A DNA stretch of 64,000 bases, from contig JALDRG010000005.1 of assembly GCA_031315995.1 (NCBI GenBank), forward strand, positions 1 through 64,000, written 5' to 3'. Position numbers and translations under genes: made by a program. Origin of the DNA: Nitrospira sp. GTDB taxonomy: Bacteria > Nitrospirota > Nitrospiria > Nitrospirales > Nitrospiraceae. This document shows, one piece after another, positions 25,773-34,338 of the stretch (positions are counted from its first letter, which is position 1; every line of letters starts with the position of its first letter). The notes below the pieces were generated by a model. That model saw nothing but the letters and a program-made list of their open reading frames with translations. It was not told the origin of the DNA and ran no database searches.

Positions 25773-27221
25773 TCAGAAATACGTGGCTGCTTGGATTAAG
25801 AATCCATTTCCATTCAGCGGGCTGCCTGCATTGCCGAGATCTCCGGCGGCTACAAGACCCTTTGCGTCCTTCTGGGTATTGAATTGCCAGTCGAATTTGA
25901 TCACGGTGTCCTCGATCGGTCGGAAGTTCAGGCCGAGGGTCAAGCGCTCAAGCTTCCGCTGGCCTCCCAACGCGTTCTGCTTGGTGCGATCGTCGGTGTC
26001 GGTATTGACCTGTTCCCACCGGACGACTGCCGTAAACGTTGACGCATCAGTAAATCGGCTGGGCGCCCATTTCTTGAGGAATTCCGGCATGAAATGATAA
26101 TTCCCCTGAAGGTAGTACCCCTGCATGCCGGCCGGTCCGATGGCCCGGTTGGCGACCCCAGTCGCATTGTTGTTGCTGATTCTCGTCCAGGCTGACTCTC
26201 CAATGATTTCAAACGGGCCTCTCTGGAGAGTCCAATCCAGTGCGAACATATCGATGTAACCGGCTCCTACGGCACCGGCTGCCGGCTTGTAGGCTCCATG
26301 GTAGCCGGATCCAGCGATTTCAATGCCGAGCACCGGACTGAAGGCGATACGGCCCACGACCGCCTTGTTGTCATCGCGATCCCGGGAGACGCTGCCTCGT
26401 GCACTCCGTACGCCGAGGTCGGTAATGCCGCCGGCTGTCTGGCTCATCCCGTTGACGGCGTAGACTTCGTAGTCCAGTTTGGACCGTGACGAGGGATAAA
26501 GGGTTCCATAAATACCAGCTCCTGCTTCAAACCAGGTGCTGGGGATGACGATACGAGATACCATTGGGCGATCAACCAGATCGTTCAGCGGGGAGTCGTG
26601 CAGCAAGTTGAATTTTCCGACCGGCATCAGCAAAATACCGGCTCGAAGATTGACCGCTTCATTAATCAAGTAGTCCAACTGGGCGAACTCAATCTGCATG
26701 GAACCGTCAGTGCCCTGGGGCGCATTTACTCCGCCACGCTCGATCTCGATTTCCGTTGCAAACTTGATATGTTCGGTGATGTCCGCATAGATAAAGGGAA
26801 CCAGCCGTTGTTGACCGAATGAATTACGGCTGGGATTGTCCAGGTTCTGACGGGAAAGATTGTTGTACATCACATCGGCATATCCGCCGACCGTCGCTTT
26901 GGGCGCGCTCAAGAACGGCTTGGCGTATATGAGTTTCCCGGATCCGGTTGATCCGAATCCCAATGGAATCTTTTCCTCGCCCTTTCGCTCCACCCGAATG
27001 TCGGTTATGGGGCCGGATGCCATAGGATATTGCGGAGTCGAGGGCGATTCGCTCTGGCCTGGTTGCATGCCACCTTCACGCCGGTCGTGTTCTTGCAAAC
27101 GTTTCTCCACTGCTTCATCAACCAGTTTTTTGATGTCCTCTGGGGTCATGTTTTCCGCCAACGCCGGCAGTGCCGGTAGACTGGCCAAGACGAGAGCCCC
27201 GAGGATTGCCCGGATCTTCAT
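25773..27221 (-). CDS. Outer-membrane porin (phosphate-selective/DcaP-like beta-barrel)
   Basis: A signal peptide (MKIRAILGALVLASLPALPALAEN, of which only the first part is needed to see it) is followed by a short coiled segment (TPEDIKKLVDEAVEKRLQEH) and a long beta-barrel with alternating strands. It ends in a terminal aromatic residue (AATYF), the usual outer-membrane insertion signal. The mature length of about 460 fits porin O/P or DcaP-like channels. I use the ATG at 27221, which has GGAGG upstream, not the longer frame to 27419. It is first in an operon with a lipoprotein, the FMN protein and the membrane protein. The substrate is unknown; iron chelates are possible from context. Confidence 0.82.
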   Translation of the reverse strand: MKIRAILGALVLASLPALPALAENMTPEDIKKLVDEAVEKRLQEHDRREGGMQPGQSESPSTPQYPMASGPITDIRVERKGEEKIPLGFGSTGSGKLIYAKPFLSAPKATVGGYADVMYNNLSRQNLDNPSRNSFGQQRLVPFIYADITEHIKFATEIEIERGGVNAPQGTDGSMQIEFAQLDYLINEAVNLRAGILLMPVGKFNLLHDSPLNDLVDRPMVSRIVIPSTWFEAGAGIYGTLYPSSRSKLDYEVYAVNGMSQTAGGITDLGVRSARGSVSRDRDDNKAVVGRIAFSPVLGIEIAGSGYHGAYKPAAGAVGAGYIDMFALDWTLQRGPFEIIGESAWTRISNNNATGVANRAIGPAGMQGYYLQGNYHFMPEFLKKWAPSRFTDASTFTAVVRWEQVNTDTDDRTKQNALGGQRKLERLTLGLNFRPIEDTVIKFDWQFNTQKDAKGLVAAGDLGNAGSPLNGNGFLIQAATYF

Positions 27222-27355
27222 GGGTATCCTCCATCCGCGAGTAAGGTTGTTGTTGGACTCGGGACTCAATGGTCTCTGGTCTATTTGGAAAACAGGTGTA
27301 CGTGATTGATGTCCTGGAGTGTTACCGGTGGCGAGGCCTCCTTTCATGTATCGAA

Positions 27356-27544
27356 TCATGCCGTGACTGTGCCCCAGCCTTCGATTGAGGTGAATGGGAT
27401 CACGACGATGCGCTTGCATCGTTTACATTTGAGCTCAAGACCCTGCCCGCCGACTTTGGCGATGAGTTGCCCGCACTCGCAACGCGTCTCACTGTCTTGG
27501 CACGAAGGGAAGATCGAATTGTTGCGCACTGACATTATGGCCAA
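27356..27544 (-). CDS. Small zinc-ribbon protein (Com-like)
   Basis: A 62-residue protein with CECGQLIAKV and, 20 residues later, CKRCKR, giving a four-cysteine zinc ribbon like that of the Mu Com-type translational regulator. The start is an ATG at 27544 or 27535. It lies between the porin gene and a divergent lipoprotein gene, next to a Fur-box-like site, and 134 bases upstream of the porin ATG. It may be the first cistron of the porin operon. The function is unknown. Confidence 0.65.
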   Translation of the reverse strand: MAIMSVRNNSIFPSCQDSETRCECGQLIAKVGGQGLELKCKRCKRIVVIPFTSIEGWGTVTA

Positions 27545-27559
27545 CGTTGTTTAATATGA

Positions 27560-27579
27560 AATTGAGAACGATTACTAAT
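27560..27579. promoter_or_regulatory. fur box: Candidate Fur box in a divergent promoter
   Basis: ATTGAGAACGATTACTAAT (27561-27579) closely follows the classical Fur-box pattern of GATAAT-type hexamers. It lies between the zinc-ribbon/porin genes (minus) and the lipoprotein/apbE genes (plus). A fur gene is in the same window (35466-35927). Iron repression of both flanking operons is the natural reading; this is inferred from sequence likeness alone. Confidence 0.65.
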
Positions 27580-27677
27580 ATCTCGATGCCGCAGAGAAAG
27601 TCAAGCCTCTTGTGAGTAGTGTTTGAGATAACCGTCGACGTGCAATCCCATATCGGGTTACCTATAATCAGTTCATC

Positions 27678-28301
27678 ATGCCACGTGTGCTCATACCCAT
27701 CAGGATATCGGCGATGACATTGGCGATTTGGCTTGGTGGGCCTTCAGGGTGTGTACAGGACGTTTCGACCGTTGCGAGCGTAGAAGAGGCTTCGACGGTT
27801 CTCATCGTAGGGCGCGCTATGTCAGTTATTAGTGGGGACCGTGGGCGGCGGTTTGAACCGGAAATCCGCCAGATGGAACTTATGCAACACCAAACTGGCC
27901 GGCGCTATCGTGTGATGGTTGAGGGAAGGGATAAGGTGTTTGCCTTTTTTCTTCCTGCAGGAGAGTACGGCATCACGCGGGTGCAAATTCACGAAGGGCC
28001 CTTTCTGTCGATCGCTCAGCTATCCTCCACCTTTACGGTGGGACATGATCCTGTCGCCTATGTCGGGGACTGGCGTTTCGGCGTTGATTCACCGCGATAT
28101 GGACGCATGGTGCTCGTCTCAATGGTTGATGAAAATGCCACCCGGCGACAGGTGGAGCGCACAATTCGGGAGCAGTATCCCTCCCTCGCAACGACACCCC
28201 TGGTGACGGTCATTCCGTCCCCTGCAGAAACAGAGGCTCGGCTCTATGAAGTATCCCCCTATCCTCGAGTCCAGAAGTATTTTCAGCGTCACAATTGGTA
28301 G
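27678..28301 (+). CDS. Putative lipoprotein of unknown function
   Basis: The N-terminus has a hydrophobic stretch ending in LGGPSGC, a probable lipobox with Cys at residue 25. The remaining 180 residues look like an all-beta fold with a segment FLPAGEYGITRVQIHEGPFL that resembles carboxypeptidase-regulatory-like or DUF2846-type beta modules; no firm family. It starts 100 bases from a Fur-box-like site and ends ten bases before the apbE start, so the two form an operon. Confidence 0.72.
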   Translation: MPRVLIPIRISAMTLAIWLGGPSGCVQDVSTVASVEEASTVLIVGRAMSVISGDRGRRFEPEIRQMELMQHQTGRRYRVMVEGRDKVFAFFLPAGEYGITRVQIHEGPFLSIAQLSSTFTVGHDPVAYVGDWRFGVDSPRYGRMVLVSMVDENATRRQVERTIREQYPSLATTPLVTVIPSPAETEARLYEVSPYPRVQKYFQRHNW

Positions 28302-28311
28302 GAGTCTTTTC

Positions 28312-29343
28312 GTGCGGATCATGAGTGCCGCTATGACGAGTGGTCTTTTCCTCGGGCTCTTCTTGGGGGCGGGATGCGCCGGCATCGGGGTCTTGTCCAC
28401 CCCGGTGGTGATAAAGCGTACGCAGATGCAGATGGGTACGTTGGTGACCATCACGTCTGTGGCGCCGGATCGTCAGAAGGCGCAGGAGGCGGCCTCCGCA
28501 GGATTTCAAGAGATCCATCGCTTGGAGGAGTTGCTGAGTACCTGGATCAAGACCAGCGAGCTCTCGCATGTGAATGACGTAGCTGGTAGGGAGGCCTTCC
28601 CGGTAAGTCCCGATACTATGAAAGTCCTGCAGGATTCGGTCGAGATAGCTTGGTTGACGGAAGGCGGTTTTAATATCCTCGTCGGTCCGGCTGTTGAGGC
28701 CTGGAGTGTGTTGGATCAGGAGCAGGTTCCGTCGGAAAGAGAACTGGAAGCAATCCGTTCCTTGACGGATCTTACGGCTCTTGAGCTCAATACGTCATCA
28801 CAAACAGTTTACTTGGGCAAGCCCGGCATGCGGGTGGATGTTGGAGGGATTGGCAAGGGCTATGCCGCGGATAAGGCTGTTGCAGCGATGCAGAAGGCCG
28901 GAGCCACGGCGGGAGTCGTGGCGTTATCGGGTGATATCAGGACTTTTGGCCAGCTTCCAGGCGGGAAGAAATTCCCCTTTGGCATCCGGCATCCGAGGCG
29001 CGAGGGTGCCGTATTGGCCTATATCGATCTTCAGGACGAGGCGATTTCAACTGCCGGAGACTATGAGCGATATTTTGAGCGAGACGGAGTGCGATACCAC
29101 CATATTCTTGATCCCGTAACTTTGCGGCCGGCACGTGACTGCCAGAGTGTGACGGTTGTGGCTCCTGATGGGATGACGGCGGATGGATTAGATACGGGCA
29201 TTTTCGTGATGGGGCGTGAGCGGGGCCTCGCTCTGGTCGAGCGGCTACCGGGAGTAGGCGCCGTGATCGTGGATCGTGATGGTAAGGTCTGGATTTCTTC
29301 GTATCTGAAGGGGAGGGTCAGGGTGAATGATGGTATTGAGTAA
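28312..29343 (+). CDS. apbE: FAD:protein FMN transferase (ApbE lipoprotein)
   Basis: ApbE moves FMN from FAD onto a Thr of exported flavoproteins. A lipoprotein signal (LGLFLGAGC, Cys about residue 19) is followed by the ApbE fold: MQMGTLVTI near residue 36, VDVGGIGKGYAADKAV near 180, DEAISTAGDYERYF near 244, and HHILDPVTLRPARD near 262. I choose GTG 28312, which has TAGGAG upstream, over an ATG at 28246 lying within the previous gene. The likely substrate is the FMN-binding protein at 24579-25265. The length of 343 is typical. Confidence 0.93.
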   Translation: MRIMSAAMTSGLFLGLFLGAGCAGIGVLSTPVVIKRTQMQMGTLVTITSVAPDRQKAQEAASAGFQEIHRLEELLSTWIKTSELSHVNDVAGREAFPVSPDTMKVLQDSVEIAWLTEGGFNILVGPAVEAWSVLDQEQVPSERELEAIRSLTDLTALELNTSSQTVYLGKPGMRVDVGGIGKGYAADKAVAAMQKAGATAGVVALSGDIRTFGQLPGGKKFPFGIRHPRREGAVLAYIDLQDEAISTAGDYERYFERDGVRYHHILDPVTLRPARDCQSVTVVAPDGMTADGLDTGIFVMGRERGLALVERLPGVGAVIVDRDGKVWISSYLKGRVRVNDGIE

Positions 29344-29374
29344 TTCCATCCAAGGCGGATTTTCAGGAGAAGAC

Positions 29375-29698
29375 ATGGCCCCTCGTTGGCGCTGGGAGGG
29401 TACGCTTGCAGGGATAGTAGTCGGCCTGCTGGTATTGAGCGCGTGCAGCGGCAGTTCCAAATATTTTCACGATGCGGTTCACGAGGCGACGCAAGAGATG
29501 GTCGGGAAACGATATGGATCACCGCATAAGACACAAGCGACCGCAGACGGAGGAGAAATCTGGACCTATTTCGAACGCGGCAGCGGAACGGCAGGTTTCG
29601 GTGGGCAAGTGCGGGGAGGCGGCTGCCGGGCCTATGTCTTGACGTTCGACAAACAGACGGTTTTGCGAGGCTGGGAACAGCAACCCTGTCAGGGATAA
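29375..29698 (+). CDS. Small putative lipoprotein
   Basis: The start ATG at 29375 follows AGGAGAAGAC. A signal with lipobox LLVLSAC is followed by an 80-residue domain with MVGKRYGSPHKTQATADG and a glycine-rich stretch ending in CRAYVLTFD. The GKRYGSP/TYF pattern recalls SmpA/OmlA-like small lipoproteins, which is only a resemblance. It lies 31 bases after apbE, probably in the same operon, and converges with tonB. Confidence 0.7.
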   Translation: MAPRWRWEGTLAGIVVGLLVLSACSGSSKYFHDAVHEATQEMVGKRYGSPHKTQATADGGEIWTYFERGSGTAGFGGQVRGGGCRAYVLTFDKQTVLRGWEQQPCQG

Positions 29699-29707
29699 TC
29701 CACCGTG

Positions 29708-30670
29708 TTACCGGTCTAGATAATAACCGAGAGGGATCTGCATCGTGACGGAGGTCTTATCGAGCGGCTGTGATAGGGCGATGGGGGAAACTTGCCGAAG
29801 CGTCTCAAGTGCGGCCTGATCGAGGACATCATGCCCGGAACTTTTTGCGATCGCGGCTGACACAATCTGCCCGTCTTCTTGGATCACGATCCGCACGACC
29901 ACCCGACCTTCCAATCGATGAAGCCTCGCCGAAACGGGATATTGTTTGAGTGCGTCAATGCGCTGCAACAGCGGCCCGGTGAGCCAGCCGTAATCCGGTT
30001 TTCGAACCATCTGAGTCCTGTTGGTCGATGGGGCCAGTGATGCCGTTTGAGCGGGAGCGGTGGGTTGGTCCGGGAGGTGGTGTGTGCTGCCTATCGGCGA
30101 TGAAGATTCCGAGGTGAGAGGAACTTCTGGCAGGGGAGAAACTGCCGTATGGGAAGGTGAAGGAGCGGCAGGGGAGGATTCTCCCTGAGCTGCGGTCGCA
30201 AGCCGTGGCGTCTGTGGCTCCTGCCTCGCTTCCTGTGGTTCGGAAGCAGGAACTGCACGCGTAGGTTCAAGTGGCTGTTGAGGCACTTGGCGGTGCGGAG
30301 TGAAGGCTGGCTCGGCAGGGTGGTCGTCCGCCGCCATGGAGGTTGAGGCGGTTGTCACCTCGGTCGGGAGCGGTGTTTGCGAAGGTTTGGGGCGCGTTGA
30401 CGGTACGGAAGCGCTACGTTGCGCAGGGCGGGCGATTGTTGGGGTAATCGCCTGAGTGCTGGGTGAAGGCGAGGTCGTCGGCGCAGGGGGGTGAGAGCCG
30501 ATAACCGTGACATCCCAATGAAATGTAGAGGACGGAGGTGCCAGGCCGATCCTGGCGACGAAGAATCCGGCTAAGACGATGGCGCTGCCGTGCAGGCAGA
30601 GCGAGATGATCCATCCGCCGGCGTATAGTCGGATGAACGGCTCCGACATACCGGGCTGGCGGGCGGTCAC
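29708..30670 (-). CDS. tonB: Energy transducer TonB
   Basis: TonB carries proton-motive energy from ExbB-ExbD to outer-membrane receptors. The protein has an N-terminal transmembrane helix (about residues 17-38), a long Pro/Ser/Thr-rich periplasmic linker (residues 50-220) and a C-terminal TonB domain with YPVSARLHRLEGRVVVRIVI near 240 and SSGHDVLDQAALETLR near 274. Its start overlaps exbD by four bases, giving the order exbB-exbD-tonB on the minus strand. No TonB-dependent receptor gene is visible in the window. Confidence 0.92.
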   Translation of the reverse strand: MTARQPGMSEPFIRLYAGGWIISLCLHGSAIVLAGFFVARIGLAPPSSTFHWDVTVIGSHPPAPTTSPSPSTQAITPTIARPAQRSASVPSTRPKPSQTPLPTEVTTASTSMAADDHPAEPAFTPHRQVPQQPLEPTRAVPASEPQEARQEPQTPRLATAAQGESSPAAPSPSHTAVSPLPEVPLTSESSSPIGSTHHLPDQPTAPAQTASLAPSTNRTQMVRKPDYGWLTGPLLQRIDALKQYPVSARLHRLEGRVVVRIVIQEDGQIVSAAIAKSSGHDVLDQAALETLRQVSPIALSQPLDKTSVTMQIPLGYYLDR

Positions 30671-31041
30671 AGCCGCACGACCTCCAGACTTACGGACTGA
30701 AATCCCAGGCCGCGTATTTCGTCCACCACTGAGACAAACCGTTCCAGTAGCGTGACTTTGTCGGCCCGCACGACTACCAGTGATTCGCGAGGATGAGTGA
30801 GCATCACCGACTTCAGCCCGTCCGGTGGAACGGGGCGGTCGTTGAGGAACAGCTCGCCGCTCGCGGTCAGCGTGACCACGACGGGGACGTCTTTGTGATC
30901 TCCTGCCTCTTTGGCCTTGGCGAGGTTCACAGGAATCTGGCCGGTGCTGATGAAGGTCGCGGTGGTCAGGACGATGACGAGCAACACAAGCATCACGTCC
31001 ACCAACGGGATGACGTTGATTTGATTAACCTCGCGTTCCAT
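30667..31041 (-). CDS. exbD: Biopolymer transport protein ExbD
   Basis: A 124-residue ExbD/TolR protein with a single N-terminal helix containing INVIPLVDVMLVLLVIVL; the Asp at about residue 15 is the conserved proton-carrying residue. A small periplasmic domain follows. It overlaps exbB by 17 bases and tonB by four, so the three are tightly coupled. Confidence 0.93.
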   Translation of the reverse strand: MEREVNQINVIPLVDVMLVLLVIVLTTATFISTGQIPVNLAKAKEAGDHKDVPVVVTLTASGELFLNDRPVPPDGLKSVMLTHPRESLVVVRADKVTLLERFVSVVDEIRGLGFQSVSLEVVRL

Positions 31042-31456
31042 GTTGCACCTTATAGGTCGTCAGGAGTTCGGTAACGCGCCGACGAAGAATATTATTCATC
31101 ACGACGCAGGGAATGGCGACGAGCAAACCGACGGCCGTCGCTTTGAGAGCCAGACTAAGACCGATCATGATGGTATTGACGGCCATGGTGCCGGACGTTC
31201 CCATCGTATGAAAGGTCATCATAATCCCGAGCACGGTGCCCAAGAGTCCGATATACGGAGCATTGGCGGCGACCGTACCGATGATGACGAGGCGTTTGGT
31301 CAGCGCCATTTCAAAAGTTTGAATGTCCGTGAATTGCGACAGGTCCACACGTCGATAGTAGAGCCACCGCTCGACCGCGACCGCCACCGACCAAACGCTC
31401 AAGGCGATCAGCAGCCCAATGATTCCATATTCTACCGCATTCTTCAGCAGGTCCAT
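31025..31456 (-). CDS. exbB: Biopolymer transport protein ExbB (MotA/TolQ/ExbB family)
   Basis: A short (143-residue) ExbB with three transmembrane helices. The core includes NAPYIGLLGTVLGIMMTFH near 63 and GLSLALKATAVGLLVAIPCV near 98, both typical. With ExbD it forms the proton-driven motor for TonB. It is shorter than E. coli ExbB, lacking the N-terminal extension, as in many non-enteric versions. It starts about 90 bases after the fbpC stop on the same strand. Confidence 0.92.
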   Translation of the reverse strand: MDLLKNAVEYGIIGLLIALSVWSVAVAVERWLYYRRVDLSQFTDIQTFEMALTKRLVIIGTVAANAPYIGLLGTVLGIMMTFHTMGTSGTMAVNTIMIGLSLALKATAVGLLVAIPCVVMNNILRRRVTELLTTYKVQHGTRG

Positions 31457-31545
31457 TCGTCGATCCTCCGCCTCTCACTGTTGGTTCTCTGCAGGGGGAA
31501 ACCCCATTTTGATCTCAGGTATGCAGGTCTGAATGCACCCCGGCA

Positions 31546-32724
31546 TTACGGAGGTGAGGCGTCGCTTCGCCCTGGCTCCCTCTGTGCCGTCGGTTCGGGT
31601 GGTTGTGGAAATAAGACGGTGTGAGTCGCCACCACTCGCAAGGCGATTGCCGTTCCGACCTGATAGATGCTCAGAGATGATTCGCTGCTATGTACGACCT
31701 GTCCGGAAGGGAGCTGGATCGTGTACACATTTTCAGATCCTTTGAATTGCCGTGCCAAAATATGGGCATTTGCGCCCTTGGTCGGAACGATATGAATGTC
31801 GTCGGGGCGAATCATCACGACGACGTTGGTCCCGGTAGCGAGATGCTGGGTATTGGGGAAGTCACCGATTTCGGTGGTCACGAGATCATGAGCGACGATT
31901 CCGGAAATGAAGTCCGCCTGTCCGACGAAGTCAGCCACAAAGGGGGTCGTGGGGACGTGGTAAATCGCTTCGGGAGTGTCGAATTGTTCCAGCCGCCCCC
32001 GGTTTAGGACCGCCACGTGGTCGGCCATGGAAAAGGCCTCGTCGTGGTCGTGGGTGACAAGAATGGCTGTGGTCTTGGTTTGTCGCAGAAGGGCGTGGAG
32101 GTCTTGTCGCATACGGCTGGCCATATCGGGATCGAGATTGCTGAACGGTTCGTCGAGCAGCAACAGGACCGGGCGCAGAGCCAGGGCACGAGCAAGCGCC
32201 ACACGTTGCTGTTGGCCCCCGGAAAGCTCATGCGGGTAGCGGTGTCCCAGTCCACGCAACCCTGTGAGAGTGAGGAGATCATCCACGATGGCGTTCTGCT
32301 GCGTGCGAGCGAGGTGGCTGAGACCAAAAGCAATATTTTTCTCGACGCGTAGATGTGGAAACAGCGCATACTCCTGAAACACCATGCCGATGTGCCGCTG
32401 TTCAGTCGGCACCATCACGTCGTTCGAAGAAACGAGTTGTCCGGACAGAGCGATACTCCCGGCGATCACCCGTTCGAATCCCGCAATCGCCCGAAGAATG
32501 GTGGTTTTTCCGCATCCGGATGGACCTAGTAGGCAAAGAATTTCGCCCTGATGGACCGTCAACGTAATGTGTTCGACGGCCGGCCGATTACGCTCATAGG
32601 CGCAAGAGACGTCGCGTAGTTCAAGCACGGGCGTACGCTCGGCGGTGATGTCCATAGTGTCAGGTGACGTGACCACAGTTTTTGCCTCTTGCTCGTGTGT
32701 GTCTGGGCCGTTGAGGGGATTCAC
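31546..32724 (-). CDS. fbpC: Ferric-iron ABC transporter ATP-binding protein
   Basis: Walker A GPSGCGKTT is near residue 73, the Q-loop VFQEYALFPHL near 115, the signature LSGGQQQRVALARAL near 166, and Walker B LLLLDEPFSNLDP near 186. A C-terminal TOBE-like domain (residues 290-375) is typical of the FbpC/PotA/CysA group. It energises import of Fe(III). It overlaps the permease gene by four bases. Iron specificity is inferred from the FbpA partner and the neighbouring fur gene. Confidence 0.9.
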   Translation of the reverse strand: MNPLNGPDTHEQEAKTVVTSPDTMDITAERTPVLELRDVSCAYERNRPAVEHITLTVHQGEILCLLGPSGCGKTTILRAIAGFERVIAGSIALSGQLVSSNDVMVPTEQRHIGMVFQEYALFPHLRVEKNIAFGLSHLARTQQNAIVDDLLTLTGLRGLGHRYPHELSGGQQQRVALARALALRPVLLLLDEPFSNLDPDMASRMRQDLHALLRQTKTTAILVTHDHDEAFSMADHVAVLNRGRLEQFDTPEAIYHVPTTPFVADFVGQADFISGIVAHDLVTTEIGDFPNTQHLATGTNVVVMIRPDDIHIVPTKGANAHILARQFKGSENVYTIQLPSGQVVHSSESSLSIYQVGTAIALRVVATHTVLFPQPPEPTAQREPGRSDASPP

Positions 32725-34325
32725 CTGGCAACCTCTTGATCACGTCCGCGCCAATCCTTGGATACCAGCAGGAGCAGCGCCGGGAGACTGATGAAGACAA
32801 TCAGCAATGCGGCGGGTGCCGCCAGCTGGTAATACTCCTCGCTGGCTTCGAGCCACACACGAATGGCCAGTGTATCAAATCCGACCGGCCGCAGCAGCAA
32901 CGTGGCCGGAAGTTCTTTCATGGTCTGAAGGAATATCAAGACCCACGCTGCGATAAAACCGTTGCGAATGAGCGGGAGGGTAACGCGCCGAAGTGTCTGG
33001 CGGGTCGTGCAGCCTAAGGTGCGCGCCACTTCCTCCACATTGGGAGTGATCTGTTGGAGGGCCGGCTCCATCGACTGCAGGCCTACCGGGAGGAAATGCA
33101 GAATGTACGCGACAAGCAAGACCACCACGGTGCCATACAAGAGCGGTGCGAAGTGGGTGAAGAGTACAAGGACTGCGAGGGCGGCGACCGGGCCGGGCAA
33201 GGCGTATCCGGCATAGGCGGCTTGGAGGCAGGCGATATTGAGCCGCGAAGGCCGACGGCTGGCAAGATAGGCCAGCGGGAGGCCGATGATCACGGCTCCG
33301 CTGGCCGCCAGCGCAGAGAGAAAGCTGCTGTTCCAGATGAAGCCGAAAAAACGTGCATCCAGCGCACCTTGCGAAACGGCCTCCATACTCCATTGGATCA
33401 ACATCATAGCCGGAATTCCGAAGGCGGCTCCGAAGACCAGCAGCACGTAGCCGGTGATGAATGCGGTCGCGAGAGGACCTGCATGATGCCGAGTCATCCG
33501 TCGGTATCGGCCGGAGGTTTGATAGAAGCGGCTTCGCTGACGAAACCATCGCTCAGTGACGAGAAAGGCGATGGCCATTACGACCAGGAGTAGGCTCAGG
33601 ATGCTGGCGGCGGTGTGGTCGTAGCGGCTGGTCATTTGCTGATAGACCGCATAGGTGAGCGTTTGATAGCGGAGCAGAGAGACTGCGCCGAAATCTGAAA
33701 TGACATACAAAATCACGAGTGCCAACCCGGCGGCAATGGCGGGGCGGATGAGCGGGAGCGTGACCCGCCGGAGAGTGACCCACGGGGAGACGCCGCAGAC
33801 GCGCGCCACTTCTTCAAATGAGATGTTGAGATTGAGCAGTGCCCCTCGAACCAGTAGATACACGAACGGAAACGTATCGAGAGCCATGATGAGCGTCACG
33901 CCGATAAAGCTGTGGGGGGAGAGCAGACGTGCGTCCGGTCCCATGAGCGTCTGCCACCATTGTTCAGCGGGGCCGCCCATTCCCAGGAGGTGGGCATAGA
34001 CATAGGCCAGCACGTAGGTGGGCATTGCGAGGGGTAGGGCGAGGGCCCATTCCCAGATCCGGCGGCCAGGGAATTCGTATCGAACCGTGATCCAGGCCAG
34101 GGACACGCCGAGTACCAAGGTTGTCAGGGCCACGCTGGTCGCCAGCGAGAGGGTATTTCCGAGCAGTTCCGGGATGCGAGTCGACCAGAGGCGTCCCCAT
34201 ACGTTCGGCGCTGCGGTGAGCGCTACATAGATGATATAGCCGGTGGGAAGGACCAGAAATGCTGCGGTGAGCAGGCTGATCCATTGTAATGAGGAGGGGA
34301 GGTGGACTCTCGTGGCGGTCAACAT
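32721..34325 (-). CDS. fbpB: Ferric-iron ABC transporter permease (fused double permease)
   Basis: A 534-residue permease with two homologous halves of about six helices each, as in FbpB/AfuB. Each half has an EAA loop that contacts the ATPase: EEVARVCGVSPWVTLRRV near 187 and EEVARTLGCTTRQTLRRV near 435. It lies between the ATPase (overlap of four bases) and the binding-protein gene (13 bases). Confidence 0.92.
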   Translation of the reverse strand: MLTATRVHLPSSLQWISLLTAAFLVLPTGYIIYVALTAAPNVWGRLWSTRIPELLGNTLSLATSVALTTLVLGVSLAWITVRYEFPGRRIWEWALALPLAMPTYVLAYVYAHLLGMGGPAEQWWQTLMGPDARLLSPHSFIGVTLIMALDTFPFVYLLVRGALLNLNISFEEVARVCGVSPWVTLRRVTLPLIRPAIAAGLALVILYVISDFGAVSLLRYQTLTYAVYQQMTSRYDHTAASILSLLLVVMAIAFLVTERWFRQRSRFYQTSGRYRRMTRHHAGPLATAFITGYVLLVFGAAFGIPAMMLIQWSMEAVSQGALDARFFGFIWNSSFLSALAASGAVIIGLPLAYLASRRPSRLNIACLQAAYAGYALPGPVAALAVLVLFTHFAPLLYGTVVVLLVAYILHFLPVGLQSMEPALQQITPNVEEVARTLGCTTRQTLRRVTLPLIRNGFIAAWVLIFLQTMKELPATLLLRPVGFDTLAIRVWLEASEEYYQLAAPAALLIVFISLPALLLLVSKDWRGRDQEVAR

Positions 34326-34338
34326 GCGGTACAGGCGG

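Noticed and set aside
27222..27419. N-terminal extension of the porin
   Set aside because: It would place 66 residues before a perfect signal peptide with its own GGAGG ribosome site.
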